Positions 1-6,918 are shown, counted from the first letter of the stretch. The stretch is 9,500 bases of DNA from Acidilobaceae archaeon (GCA_027013765.1 JALWGG010000188.1:1-9500), one strand, 5' to 3'. The notes: generated by a model not told the origin, from the sequence alone. Numbers and translations: made by a program.

Positions 1-774
1 CCCGTATCTGAGCCCCACGGCGCATGGGTACACTGTGGGGTCCTCTCCATACTCGTGGCCTCCCAGCACGAATCCCACCTCGATCCTAAGGGTGTCCCTA
101 GCTGCTATACCGACGGGCTTGACTCCGAGCTTAAGCAGGGTCTTGTATAGCTTGGCCGCCTCGCCCGGCTTAGCCCATACCTCGAACCCGTCCTCCCCGG
201 TCCACCCGCTCCTGCTGACAACGTATACCCTGGCCCCGGCGAGGTCCTCGTCAACCCTGAACTCTAGGGGTTTAAGGCTGGAGAGCCATGGGGCAAGCTT
301 CTCCATGACCTCGACGCTCTCCGGGCCCTGTACTGCCAGCATTGCATACTCCATGGTGACATCCTGGATCTCCACGTTGATCCTATTCTCCTCGGCAACC
401 CTCTTCAGGTGCCTATACATCTCCACCCTGGCCGCGGCGTTGGGGACGACCAGCCACGTCTCCTCGTCAACCTTATAATACATCTCGTCATCCTTAACCC
501 TGGCATGCTGGTTCAGCGCTAGCGTGGGCCCACTCATGAACCCTGTCCTAGTCTTGGACATGCGCTTAGTATACACCCTCTCGATCAGCTCTAGGACATC
601 GCCTTTGAGTATGAAGCGCCCCATATGGCTTATGTCGAAGACCCCGACACCTGTCCGAACGGCCATATGCTCCCTAAGGGTCCCCTCATAGCTCATCGGC
701 ACCATCCAGCCAGCGAACTCCCCGAAGGATGCCCCCAACTCCTTATGGAGGTCCTCAAGCGGGATCCTATTCAT
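1..774 (-). CDS. gcvT: Glycine cleavage system T protein (aminomethyltransferase), partial: 3' end outside window
   Basis: This encodes the tetrahydrofolate-dependent aminomethyltransferase of the cytoplasmic glycine cleavage complex. It takes the aminomethyl group from lipoylated H protein, releasing ammonia and forming methylene-tetrahydrofolate. The first 258 codons are present, against about 360-370 residues for the whole family. Family marks read directly are the N-terminal FGEFAGWMVPMSYEG-type segment (residues 18-31), the KDDEMYYKV stretch (94-102) with the Asp pair expected to hold the catalytic acid, SRSGWTGEDGFEVW (187-200) and DTLRIEVGFVLGGHEY (227-242). The ATG at 774 is chosen because GGTG (782-785) sits at ribosome-binding distance upstream. 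The frame is open upstream only to a stop at 820. The gene follows the JAMM-protein gene by 45 bases on the same strand, so it is probably co-transcribed, although a TATA-like box in the gap could give it its own start. The TGEDGFE and DTLR motifs favour true GcvT over YgfZ or sarcosine oxidase relatives. Confidence 0.95.
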   Translation of the reverse strand, partial: MNRIPLEDLHKELGASFGEFAGWMVPMSYEGTLREHMAVRTGVGVFDISHMGRFILKGDVLELIERVYTKRMSKTRTGFMSGPTLALNQHARVKDDEMYYKVDEETWLVVPNAAARVEMYRHLKRVAEENRINVEIQDVTMEYAMLAVQGPESVEVMEKLAPWLSSLKPLEFRVDEDLAGARVYVVSRSGWTGEDGFEVWAKPGEAAKLYKTLLKLGVKPVGIAARDTLRIEVGFVLGGHEYGEDPTVYPCAVGLRYG

Positions 775-811
775 AAATGGACACCATGAAACCTGTAGGC
801 GCCCCGGGGCT

Positions 812-820
812 ATAATATCC
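812..820 (-). promoter_or_regulatory. Possible internal TATA box for gcvT
   Basis: On the minus strand the bases read GGATATTATA just before the GC-rich GCCCCGGGGC palindrome. The box lies about 40 bases upstream of the gcvT ATG. With the usual archaeal spacing of about 25 bases to the transcript start, this would give a short leader carrying the GGTG ribosome-binding site. It overlaps the end of the upstream gene, so it may simply be chance AT content. The gene could equally be read from the operon promoter. Confidence 0.3.
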
Positions 821-1539
821 TAATAGTATATCCTCTTGAATACTATGGACTTTAACGCTACATCCCGCAGGACCTCGCCCCTCCAGGTCTTCACCGCTAT
901 ATAGTCATCCTCGTCTATGAACCCCCTCCTATACATGAGGAAGCCGCATGTCGGTGTTGCGGAGGCTTCCAAAACGCCCCCCTCAACTAGTAGGTCTAGG
1001 CCCGAGGCCAGGTCGGCCTTGGACAAGCCGCAGGCCCCTTCGGGGTGGGTGTGGATGGATGCTACCGTCTTCACGAATGGTATACGGACCCTTAGGCGCT
1101 CTCCCTCTAGCCTTAGGTTGAGGCCTGACTCAGTGTATAATAGCATATATTCTATCCCGCTCCTCGACGTGTTTATTGCAAGGCTCCTGATTAAGTCTTT
1201 ATCGAGCCTGAAGGGGGCTCTCGATATTATTTCTAGGAGGTCCTCATACCCTATACCAGTATAGGATGTACCCCTAGCCTCGATCACTATGCTGGTTCCG
1301 GCGTCCTTTAGTTGGTACTCGTCTATGACGCCCTCCTCCCCTATATTATATATTATGAGTCTAACCCTATCCCCCCGCATCACATTCTCCAGCGAGATGC
1401 TTGACTCATCGACGAGGACCTCCCTGGGGTCATAGTACTCTGCAAGCCTAGTCTCAAGCACATCAATAAGCCTATACAGGACTGCCAGGTAGCGGGATCC
1501 CGGGGTCACACTGGCCTCCTGGTACTTCACACCCTCCAC
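820..1539 (-). CDS. JAMM/MPN+ domain protein (predicted zinc isopeptidase or protease) with an unassigned N-terminal region
   Basis: A 239-residue predicted soluble protein. Its C-terminal part carries a complete JAMM metal-binding motif, HTHPEGACGLSKAD (residues 163-176). The two His (163, 165), Ser173 and Asp176 have exactly the H-x-H-x(7)-S-x(2)-D spacing. Glu130 in the preceding GIEYMLLY strand is a plausible catalytic acid. Intact JAMM proteins are zinc hydrolases; in archaea several remove ubiquitin-like SAMP modifiers or act on small-molecule conjugates. Which applies here cannot be read from sequence. Residues 1-125 resemble no domain I know. The start is GTG at 1539, the base directly after the TAG of the upstream gene, so there is no intergenic gap and translation is probably coupled. 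No ATG occurs before codon 54, and a GTG at codon 4 is the only nearby alternative. It shares a cluster with the membrane protein upstream and gcvT downstream. No functional link to glycine cleavage is evident. Confidence 0.8.
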   Translation of the reverse strand: MEGVKYQEASVTPGSRYLAVLYRLIDVLETRLAEYYDPREVLVDESSISLENVMRGDRVRLIIYNIGEEGVIDEYQLKDAGTSIVIEARGTSYTGIGYEDLLEIISRAPFRLDKDLIRSLAINTSRSGIEYMLLYTESGLNLRLEGERLRVRIPFVKTVASIHTHPEGACGLSKADLASGLDLLVEGGVLEASATPTCGFLMYRRGFIDEDDYIAVKTWRGEVLRDVALKSIVFKRIYY

Positions 1540-2043
1540 CTACCATAATCCAGGGTACATGGAGTATATGACTAGTAGGGCCCCTATTAACTGGAAGAAT
1601 GCGTTGGCAAGTGGATCGTTATAGTGTATCCGGGATAGCCTAACCCTCCTCCCCCTAAAGTATACTCCCCCGGGATTCAACGCGTCTAGCATGAGGTGTG
1701 TGAACCCCGAGAGTAGTAGTAGCAGGAAGAACTTGAGTAGCCAAATGTAGCTGTACCTACTCTCTACATCGAAGAGGGGTGCTATAAGCGCTAGCGCGGA
1801 GGACAACGCTATAATCCCGGTTGGGCTGTGGAACAGGGGCGTGCGCCTCCTATGCCCAACCTCGTGAGACAGCCTATCCACTAGGTGATGCTGCACTACC
1901 GTCAGCCCCCAGAGGATGAGGACCCTGTAGAGGTCTAGGCCCAGCATCCTGGAGGAGGCGGACACGACGCCCAGCGCAAATACTATATGAGTGACCAGCC
2001 TCACCTGCCACACCCAAGGGTCAGGTCCTGCCGGAGTCCCCAC
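1540..2043 (-). CDS. DUF1286-like multi-pass membrane protein (predicted metal-dependent hydrolase type)
   Basis: A 167-residue predicted membrane protein with hydrophobic segments near residues 17-30, 41-50, 75-92, 98-115 and 147-163. Polar residues of a metal-site kind sit at the membrane edges: His19, the HHLVDRLSHEVGH stretch (52-64), RTPLFHS (68-73) and THLMLDALNPGGV (115-127). This arrangement resembles DUF1286 and the broader YdjM/DUF457 group of small membrane proteins annotated as metal-dependent hydrolases. I recall DUF1286 from archaea and archaeal viruses, and its substrate is unknown. It is the first gene of the minus-strand cluster, and its TAG stop directly abuts the GTG of the JAMM gene. 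The start is uncertain. GTG at 2043 has no clear ribosome-binding site and may be leaderless, in-frame GTGs also occur at codons 11 and 14, and the nearest upstream ATG (2055-2057) is out of frame. The family assignment is moderate and the function is inferred only. Confidence 0.65.
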   Translation of the reverse strand: MGTPAGPDPWVWQVRLVTHIVFALGVVSASSRMLGLDLYRVLILWGLTVVQHHLVDRLSHEVGHRRRTPLFHSPTGIIALSSALALIAPLFDVESRYSYIWLLKFFLLLLLSGFTHLMLDALNPGGVYFRGRRVRLSRIHYNDPLANAFFQLIGALLVIYSMYPGLW

Positions 2044-2058
2044 CAGCGTCGGTCCATG

Positions 2059-2113
2059 GAAATATACATCATCCCAGGATCGCCCCGGGGGGTGGAGGGG
2101 TTTTAAGTTTAGG
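2059..2113 (-). promoter_or_regulatory. Candidate promoter(s) of the DUF1286/JAMM/gcvT cluster
   Basis: Two TATA-like boxes read on the minus strand. GATGTATATTT (about 2061-2071) would place transcription near 2040, compatible with a leaderless message beginning at the GTG at 2043. CTAAACTTAAAAC (about 2099-2111) combines a BRE-like A-rich part with a TTAAAA box and would give a leader of about 30 bases. Between them lies a GC block, CCCCGGGGGGTG on the plus strand (2083-2094). Which box is used cannot be told from sequence. Confidence 0.4.
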
Positions 2114-2120
2114 GTCCAGG

Positions 2121-2133
2121 CCTATACTTAAGG
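2121..2133 (+). promoter_or_regulatory. Candidate TATA box of the RecQ-like helicase gene
   Basis: CCTATACTTAAGG lies about 50 bases upstream of the ATG at 2179. Standard archaeal spacing predicts a transcript start near 2153 and a leader of about 25 bases. GGGGT (2166-2170) is a weak ribosome-binding match 8 bases before the ATG. A second TTTTAAG box at about 2100-2106 is an alternative. The 135-base gap is thus a divergent promoter region shared with the minus-strand cluster. Confidence 0.4.
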
Positions 2134-2178
2134 ATCGGATGTATAGTGGAGCATCCAGCCTTAACGGGGTATACGTGA

Positions 2179-5100
2179 ATGCGGCTACTAGACCCCCTCA
2201 GGAGAGCCTATATCAAGCTGATGCATAGAGCGAGGCCAGGCTCAACCAGCCTCCTGGAGAAGGCGGTCGAGGAGGGCCTGGAGACGGCTGTCTACGCCGC
2301 ATATATTATGGAGAAGCATGGGATATGCCCGCCCCGCGGCGTGATTGAGAAGCTGGCGGGCCTAGGCCTATATGAGGCATTGCTCAGAGCGGCGGTTAGG
2401 GGATGCCCGGTAGACTCTAGCCTGCTGATGGAGGCGTTCAGGTTCTTCATGCTTGAGGGGGATACCTGGAAGGCTAGGGCGGCCTCCACGCTTATAGGGG
2501 TGGAGTTGCGCAAGCCTCAGGCACTAGGCCTCTATTGGAGCAGGTGGAGGGGGGTTATTGACCTGGACGGGTTCATAATAGACTCCTCGACGGTTAACTC
2601 CAATGCAAGGTCCAGGATCCTATCCAATACAAGGTGGGAGCCCGGAGTTGTATCGGAGGCGTGGGGCTCCCAGATACTCTACTGGGGGTGCAGTGTCGAG
2701 GGGTTCAATGCAAGGAGGATGGCGGAGATCCTCTTCCCAGACGCTCCAACCAGCATATCCAGCCTGGCATACCATCTTGAAGAGAACCCATCAACGCCGA
2801 CAATAGTACTAAGGAGGCTAGCATCATACTTCATGGAGACCGGGGATAAGATATGGCTACTAGAGGGGGCTCCAGAGGAGTATAGGGGCCTGGAAGCCTT
2901 CAGGATGGTCCCAAAGACTCAGGGGCACAGGTGCATGATAATTACTGACAGGCCCAAAGCATCAATCCCCCTACTGAAGCCCTACAAGGTTGAATACACC
3001 GGCGGGGACGGGACGAGCCAAACACTAGCCCTGAAGATGCTCAACGCCAGGCTAGGCGACCCAGCCAGGGCATACTACTACTCATACCGTAGGGGGGGAG
3101 AATGGGTCCGGCTATCGTCGATGATAGCGAACGGGCTAAGACCCCTAAAAGAGTTACCAGAGCTGCCCCACTGCTTCCAGGTGGAGCCCCAGGACCTCGG
3201 CTGGCTACTATCCCAACACTCCGGGATACTCGATGAGGTGGATGTTATTGTAGACTGCCTGAAGCCGACTCTAGAGTGCCTCAGGAACCCGAGGCCAAAC
3301 ATGTTTGAAGAATTCATGGCGGATAGCGGCGTCAGGCTCCCTAGGCCCAAGCCAGTCAGCATAGGAAAGCTCAAGGCCGCCGCTGGATACATGATGCCAG
3401 ACCTCCTCTCGTCAGTTACAGGCGTGAAGCCCCGGGGGGGTAACGGGCTCAGGGTTATAGCTGGCTCCCAGAGGGTTAAGGGGCCTGGAGAGGCTCTTGG
3501 ACTAGCGTTGGGCGCCCTGAAGGGGGGAGGCCTGATAGTAGCCCCCACTGGTGTCATAGTCGATGCGGCCCGCCGCATGGGGCTAATGGTACTGGACGAG
3601 GATGCCGTGGACGAGTGGCTTGATAGGGGTGGGGTGGCAGTCGCCTCCTGGAGCCTTATAGAGTCCAGACCAGATATAGTAACCTCATCCCCCAACTCGG
3701 TGGTGCTCTTCCCCGAGTCACTCGTCAAGTCCAGGTTCTTCGCCTCCCTAGTACAGGAGAGGGGGATCGATGCTATACAGTTGATGGAGGATACCGTCGT
3801 CGAGCAGGCTTCAAAGCTGGGGTCGGCCGCGGTATCTCGGACCCTATCGAGGCTTGAGGATATAGGTAGTGTTAAGACCGATGCATCCCCTGGTATAGCT
3901 AATCCAGCGCCCGAGGCCATCATGGCTGAGATGGAGAGGACCTTCAAGGATCTATGGGGCATGGATAAATCGTTGAGGAGGCATCAGAGGGCCACCCTTA
4001 CAGTGTTATCCAAGTTCCTGGGTAGAGGGGATGCAGGGGTCATACTGTCAATATACCCCACTGGCAGCGGTAAAAGTGCTATCTACCAGGTTGCATCCAG
4101 GGTTGCAGGGTCGAGCGGTTACGGCGGGTACTCGATAGTCGTTTCACCCCTCAAAGCCCTTATGAGGGACCAGGTGGTTAACGCGATATCCCGCGGGTTG
4201 ATAGCGTTCAGGATAGACTCCAGCGTAAACAAGGTTACAAGGAGGCTTATACTGGATGCAGCGGTGAAGGGTCTAGTGGACCTGTTATACGTGACCCCTG
4301 AAAGGTTCCAAGACCCGGACCTGGAGGGCCTCCTGGACGAGGCCCCACCCTCACTATTCGTCCTGGACGAGGCCCACACGCTATCCAGCTGGGGCAACAC
4401 CTTCAGGCCGGGATACCTATACATGGCTAAGAGGATGTATGAGTATACATCAGAGAACAAGTGGCCGCCTATGACCCTCTTCACCGCCACATCGCCTAGG
4501 GGCATGGTGGACGATATACTATCCTCACTGGGGGTAGAGGACTACAGGGAGTATACTGTCGGAGACCCTAATATCCGGGCAAATGGGAGAGCCATAGTAC
4601 TAAGGGCGAACACGATCAGGGAGGAGCTATCCTTCGACGTCCAAGCCGTTGGACAGGGAGTGGAGAGGCTTGAAGCGCTTGCCAGCACTGTCAAGGAGCT
4701 TGCCACATGGGCAGACACCCTCGGAGACTCGTGGATAGGAATAGTATTCACAGGCTATGTTAGGAGTGACAGGGTCCAGTGGGCTAACGTCGACGAGGTG
4801 GCGAACCACCTTGAGAGGGTCCTCGACATAGAGGTCCTAAGGTACCACGGGCAGATGAACAGTAGTGCCAGGAGGAGGATCGAGGATAGGCTGAGGAGCA
4901 TCGTCAAGGAGGGTGGAAAAGCGGTCATAGTCACAACGAAAGCGTTCGGCATGGGAGTCGATATACCAATCATAAGATGGATAATACACTACTACCCAAG
5001 CGACTCCCCAGAGGACTTCTACCAAGAGGCAGGTAGGGCCGGGAGAGACGGGGGGCCGGCACAGGTGATAGCATTCTACAACCCCCTAGACTTCGAGGAT

Positions 5101-6147
5101 AAGAAGAGGCTGTTCAAGATGAACAGGATAAGGCCTAGCAGGGTTGTAAGGGTATACAATATGCTGGCAATGCTAGCCAGGGAGACCAGCAGGCACGGCA
5201 GGGGCACCGTGATACTCCCGGTAGAAGCCCTATCACCAGACTCCGATGGAATCAGGATCCTAGATATACTAAGGAGCATGGGACTTATAGACTACTGGAT
5301 AACACAGGCAAAGCTAACAGCATACATTGTAGACGAGCACGAGGCCTTCGACGAATACACGCTATGGTACTGGAGGGTCGGGGAGGACCTCTACATAAGC
5401 CACGAGGACCTCCCCCGGACAAGGCTCTGGAGAAGGGCCAGGCTATCGATAAAATCATGCAGCGACGGGGTCGAGGTCACTGTGGAGGGATACAGGTTTG
5501 GGAGCCACTGCAAGAACCCCACCTGGACCTACAACGGTGATAGACTCCAGATAGCGATAATAACATTCCCCCTAAGAAAGCCTAGAACACTAGAGACGCT
5601 AGAGCCAAACGACTTCCAAGCACTAGTCCTGAGGAGCAACTGGGAGCTAGAAGCTATAGACGCCTTAAAGGGGATCCTGGAAGAGGCACTCACAGCCAGA
5701 ACCCGAGGCGGGAAGCCTGCAGCTGACAAGGTTATAAAGGCAAGGCTGAAATGGTACCTTGAAGACGCCCCGGCGTCAAGGAGGAGGAGTGTAAGAGGGC
5801 TATTAGGTGTTAGGAGGGAATGCATAACGCTGTCAAAATGCATAGGAGATGTAGCCGACAACATCAAGAAGGCTGTAGAGGCATTCGGCAAACATGGGGT
5901 AACAGTTGCTGTAAAAGACCAGGATCTAGGGTACATGATCAAGCATGCACTAGCCCCGGAGGGAATAGCAATAGAGCCCAGCCTCTCAGCATATAGGAGC
6001 GTATTATCATCATCAAATACATCACCCCTAAAACTCCTAGACCACGGGTACATAGTAATAGTTGCCAGAGAGTCTCCACAGACCCTCAAGGCCCTAGAGA
6101 GGCTCAAGGATTATAGGTATGCCGCCATATACACGATCAAAGCCTAG
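2179..6147 (+). CDS. Giant RecQ-like superfamily 2 DNA helicase with large unassigned N- and C-terminal regions
   Basis: A 1322-residue protein with one superfamily 2 ATPase core. Motifs seen are the Q-type LRRHQ (599-603), Walker A PTGSGKS (627-633), SPLKALMRDQV (motif Ia), DEAH (730-733) followed by TLSSWGNTFRPGY, TAT (769-771), TTKAFGMGVDIP (919-930) and QEAGRAGRDG (949-958). The post-DEAH loop (RecQ: CISQWGHDFRPEY) and the motif V/VI wording place it with RecQ-type 3'-5' DNA helicases. Most RecQ proteins are roughly 400-700 residues in their core form. Here about 590 residues precede the core and about 340 follow. No zinc-binding RQC cysteine set or HRDC domain is recognisable; only scattered Cys occur downstream. 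An N-terminal stretch (about 422-520) includes VAPTGV (454-459), like a Walker A lacking GKS. The gene stands alone on its strand, divergent from the JAMM cluster and convergent with PadR. Repair, recombination or genome defence are all possible, and none is demonstrated. The helicase class is firm; the biological role is unknown. Confidence 0.9.
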   Translation: MRLLDPLRRAYIKLMHRARPGSTSLLEKAVEEGLETAVYAAYIMEKHGICPPRGVIEKLAGLGLYEALLRAAVRGCPVDSSLLMEAFRFFMLEGDTWKARAASTLIGVELRKPQALGLYWSRWRGVIDLDGFIIDSSTVNSNARSRILSNTRWEPGVVSEAWGSQILYWGCSVEGFNARRMAEILFPDAPTSISSLAYHLEENPSTPTIVLRRLASYFMETGDKIWLLEGAPEEYRGLEAFRMVPKTQGHRCMIITDRPKASIPLLKPYKVEYTGGDGTSQTLALKMLNARLGDPARAYYYSYRRGGEWVRLSSMIANGLRPLKELPELPHCFQVEPQDLGWLLSQHSGILDEVDVIVDCLKPTLECLRNPRPNMFEEFMADSGVRLPRPKPVSIGKLKAAAGYMMPDLLSSVTGVKPRGGNGLRVIAGSQRVKGPGEALGLALGALKGGGLIVAPTGVIVDAARRMGLMVLDEDAVDEWLDRGGVAVASWSLIESRPDIVTSSPNSVVLFPESLVKSRFFASLVQERGIDAIQLMEDTVVEQASKLGSAAVSRTLSRLEDIGSVKTDASPGIANPAPEAIMAEMERTFKDLWGMDKSLRRHQRATLTVLSKFLGRGDAGVILSIYPTGSGKSAIYQVASRVAGSSGYGGYSIVVSPLKALMRDQVVNAISRGLIAFRIDSSVNKVTRRLILDAAVKGLVDLLYVTPERFQDPDLEGLLDEAPPSLFVLDEAHTLSSWGNTFRPGYLYMAKRMYEYTSENKWPPMTLFTATSPRGMVDDILSSLGVEDYREYTVGDPNIRANGRAIVLRANTIREELSFDVQAVGQGVERLEALASTVKELATWADTLGDSWIGIVFTGYVRSDRVQWANVDEVANHLERVLDIEVLRYHGQMNSSARRRIEDRLRSIVKEGGKAVIVTTKAFGMGVDIPIIRWIIHYYPSDSPEDFYQEAGRAGRDGGPAQVIAFYNPLDFEDKKRLFKMNRIRPSRVVRVYNMLAMLARETSRHGRGTVILPVEALSPDSDGIRILDILRSMGLIDYWITQAKLTAYIVDEHEAFDEYTLWYWRVGEDLYISHEDLPRTRLWRRARLSIKSCSDGVEVTVEGYRFGSHCKNPTWTYNGDRLQIAIITFPLRKPRTLETLEPNDFQALVLRSNWELEAIDALKGILEEALTARTRGGKPAADKVIKARLKWYLEDAPASRRRSVRGLLGVRRECITLSKCIGDVADNIKKAVEAFGKHGVTVAVKDQDLGYMIKHALAPEGIAIEPSLSAYRSVLSSSNTSPLKLLDHGYIVIVARESPQTLKALERLKDYRYAAIYTIKA

Positions 6148-6290
6148 CCACAGTTACCCGACACCACCAAGCCGATCCTGGATAGACCCTCCCTAAGCTT
6201 AGCACATATCTCACGGTATTCCTCAACCATACCCCTCTCCCTAAGCCTAGCAGCCCCCTCAACTATATAGAATATCAGTGTATCAACCTT
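6144..6290 (-). pseudogene. In-frame 48-codon continuation of the PadR gene beyond its TAG (probable detached C-terminal helix)
   Basis: After the PadR stop codon (6291-6293) the same frame stays open for 48 codons and ends at TAG 6144-6146. The encoded sequence begins KVDTLIFYIVEGAARLRERG and continues MVEEYREICAKLREGLSRIG. This is strongly helix-forming and charged, with the genome's usual AGG, ATA and GAG codons. PadR proteins commonly have just such a C-terminal dimerisation helix after the winged helix. The final TAG overlaps the helicase stop codon in a CTAG. I infer that it belonged to the PadR gene and is now separated by a nonsense codon, or by an assembly error. It has no good start codon of its own; an internal ATG (6228-6230) has no evident ribosome-binding site. 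Confidence 0.6.
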
Positions 6291-6626
6291 CTATTCAGCC
6301 TTAAATATAAGTATCTCGGCAAGCTTACTCCACCCCTTATCAGTCAACCTATATACAACCTTCCTACCACCCCTAACCCCAGAATTCTCAACCCTCTCAA
6401 CATCAATCAGATCCTCCTCACGGAGCTGCTCAAGCAGGGGGTATAGGGTACCGGCAGCAGGCCTCCACCTACCCTTGGTCACCCTCTCGATCATCTTCAT
6501 TATTTCATACCCGTGCATTGGGCCCTCTGCAAGTATCCTCAAAATAATGTTCCTCAGGCTCTCCTTGTAGACGTTTATTCCCGTATCAGGGCGCTGTTTC
6601 TCCTGCGCGGTTGCCAAACACACCAC
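6291..6626 (-). CDS. PadR-family winged-helix transcriptional regulator, apparently C-terminally truncated
   Basis: A DNA-binding regulator of 111 residues as read to the first stop. The PadR signature is clear: ILRILAEGPMHGYEIMKMIE (about 28-47), GRWRPAAGTLYPLLEQLREE (about 52-71) with the recognition helix, and RGGRKVVYRLTDKGWSKLAEI (about 85-105), the wing and the start of the last helix. PadR proteins usually act as repressors of nearby or efflux-related genes, often responding to small ligands; the ligand here is unknown. Reading ends at TAG 6291-6293, just where the C-terminal dimerisation helix should continue, and the frame does continue for 48 codons. Starts are ambiguous: GTG at 6626, a second GTG at 6623 and TTG at 6617 lie together after GGGTG. 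The gene converges on the helicase gene and diverges from the winged-helix gene at 6955. If truncated, dimerisation may be impaired. Confidence 0.85.
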   Translation of the reverse strand: MVCLATAQEKQRPDTGINVYKESLRNIILRILAEGPMHGYEIMKMIERVTKGRWRPAAGTLYPLLEQLREEDLIDVERVENSGVRGGRKVVYRLTDKGWSKLAEILIFKAE

Positions 6627-6670
6627 CCAAACTTACACATTCATTATATCGAGTCTAGTAGAATCGATGG

Positions 6671-6683
6671 GGGGTTTAATAGG
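6671..6683 (-). promoter_or_regulatory. Candidate TATA box of the PadR gene
   Basis: The minus strand reads CCTATTAAACCCC about 50 bases upstream of the GTG start at 6626. That spacing predicts transcription starting around 6653 and a leader of about 25 bases. A weaker GATATAATG sequence lies nearer the start (about 6641-6649). No convincing PadR operator (ATGT-n-ACAT type) was seen around it. Confidence 0.35.
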
Positions 6684-6722
6684 TTACTCGCTGGCGGCTC
6701 GCGACTGGTGTCCCTCCCCATG

Positions 6723-6734
6723 CCCCCCGGGGGG
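6723..6734. repeat. Perfect C6G6 palindrome
   Basis: Six C followed by six G form a 12-base perfect palindrome in the PadR upstream region. The partial form CCCCGGGGGGTG also occurs in the divergent promoter region at 2083-2094. It could be an operator or a strong hairpin, or chance in a genome with many G-runs. Confidence 0.4.
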
Positions 6735-6830
6735 TGTCGGTAATACCAGCCCACGTCATAGCCATTGTTAGATCCTTGTCGGCGCACTCTATTAATATTG
6801 TCCATGATTAAACGACTATGTGGAATTACT

Positions 6831-6862
6831 CCTGGTAATGATTATTATACCCATGTTACAGG
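6831..6862. promoter_or_regulatory. Imperfect inverted repeat at the winged-helix gene promoter (possible operator)
   Basis: CCTGGTAATG (6831-6840) and CATGTTACAGG (6852-6862) are inverted copies around an 11-base AT spacer. CCTG pairs with CAGG and TAA with TTA, with single-base bulges. The right arm runs into the TATA box at 6861, a position typical for archaeal repressor sites that block TBP/TFB. The likely binder would be the downstream winged-helix protein itself or PadR; this is inference only. Confidence 0.35.
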
Positions 6863-6873
6863 TATATAAAACA
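6861..6873 (+). promoter_or_regulatory. TATA box candidate 1 of the winged-helix regulator gene
   Basis: GGTATATAAAACA is a textbook archaeal TATA element. Its expected transcript start is near 6890, leaving an AT-rich leader of about 65 bases. It overlaps the right arm of the inverted repeat. A second candidate lies closer to the gene. Confidence 0.45.
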
Positions 6874-6902
6874 GTGTAGGCATTATTGTTATAGATTCTG
6901 AG

Positions 6903-6918
6903 AAAAAGTATTTATTTA
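6903..6918 (+). promoter_or_regulatory. TATA/BRE candidate 2 of the winged-helix regulator gene
   Basis: AAAAAGTATTTATTTA combines a purine-rich BRE-like part with an AT-rich TATA-like part. It would start transcription near 6940 and give a short leader that still includes the ribosome-binding site. The tandem arrangement with the box at 6861 suggests two alternative promoters or an AT-rich operator. Confidence 0.4.

Noticed and set aside
35..478. A 147-codon plus-strand open frame
   Set aside because: It lies wholly antisense to gcvT, whose family motifs are clear on the minus strand.
2055..2057. Minus-strand ATG as the start of the DUF1286-like protein
   Set aside because: It is out of frame with the 167-codon reading frame.
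3078..3962. A 294-codon open frame antisense to the helicase gene
   Set aside because: Its product is Ser/Pro/Thr-rich with no domain, and it is the mirror of a frame containing a long, uninterrupted helicase coding sequence. It is a shadow.
6291..6293. TAG decoded as pyrrolysine to explain the PadR extension
   Set aside because: TAG ends several other genes here (helicase, aldolase/phosphatase, DUF1286-like, JAMM), and no pyrrolysine genes are visible. Recoding is unlikely; a nonsense mutation or sequence error is simpler.
6690..6760. Possible tRNA or structured RNA in the GC-rich part of the intergenic region
   Set aside because: CTGGT and ACCAG can pair around the C6G6 palindrome, but there is no cloverleaf, no GTTC-type T-loop and no CCA-end arrangement.
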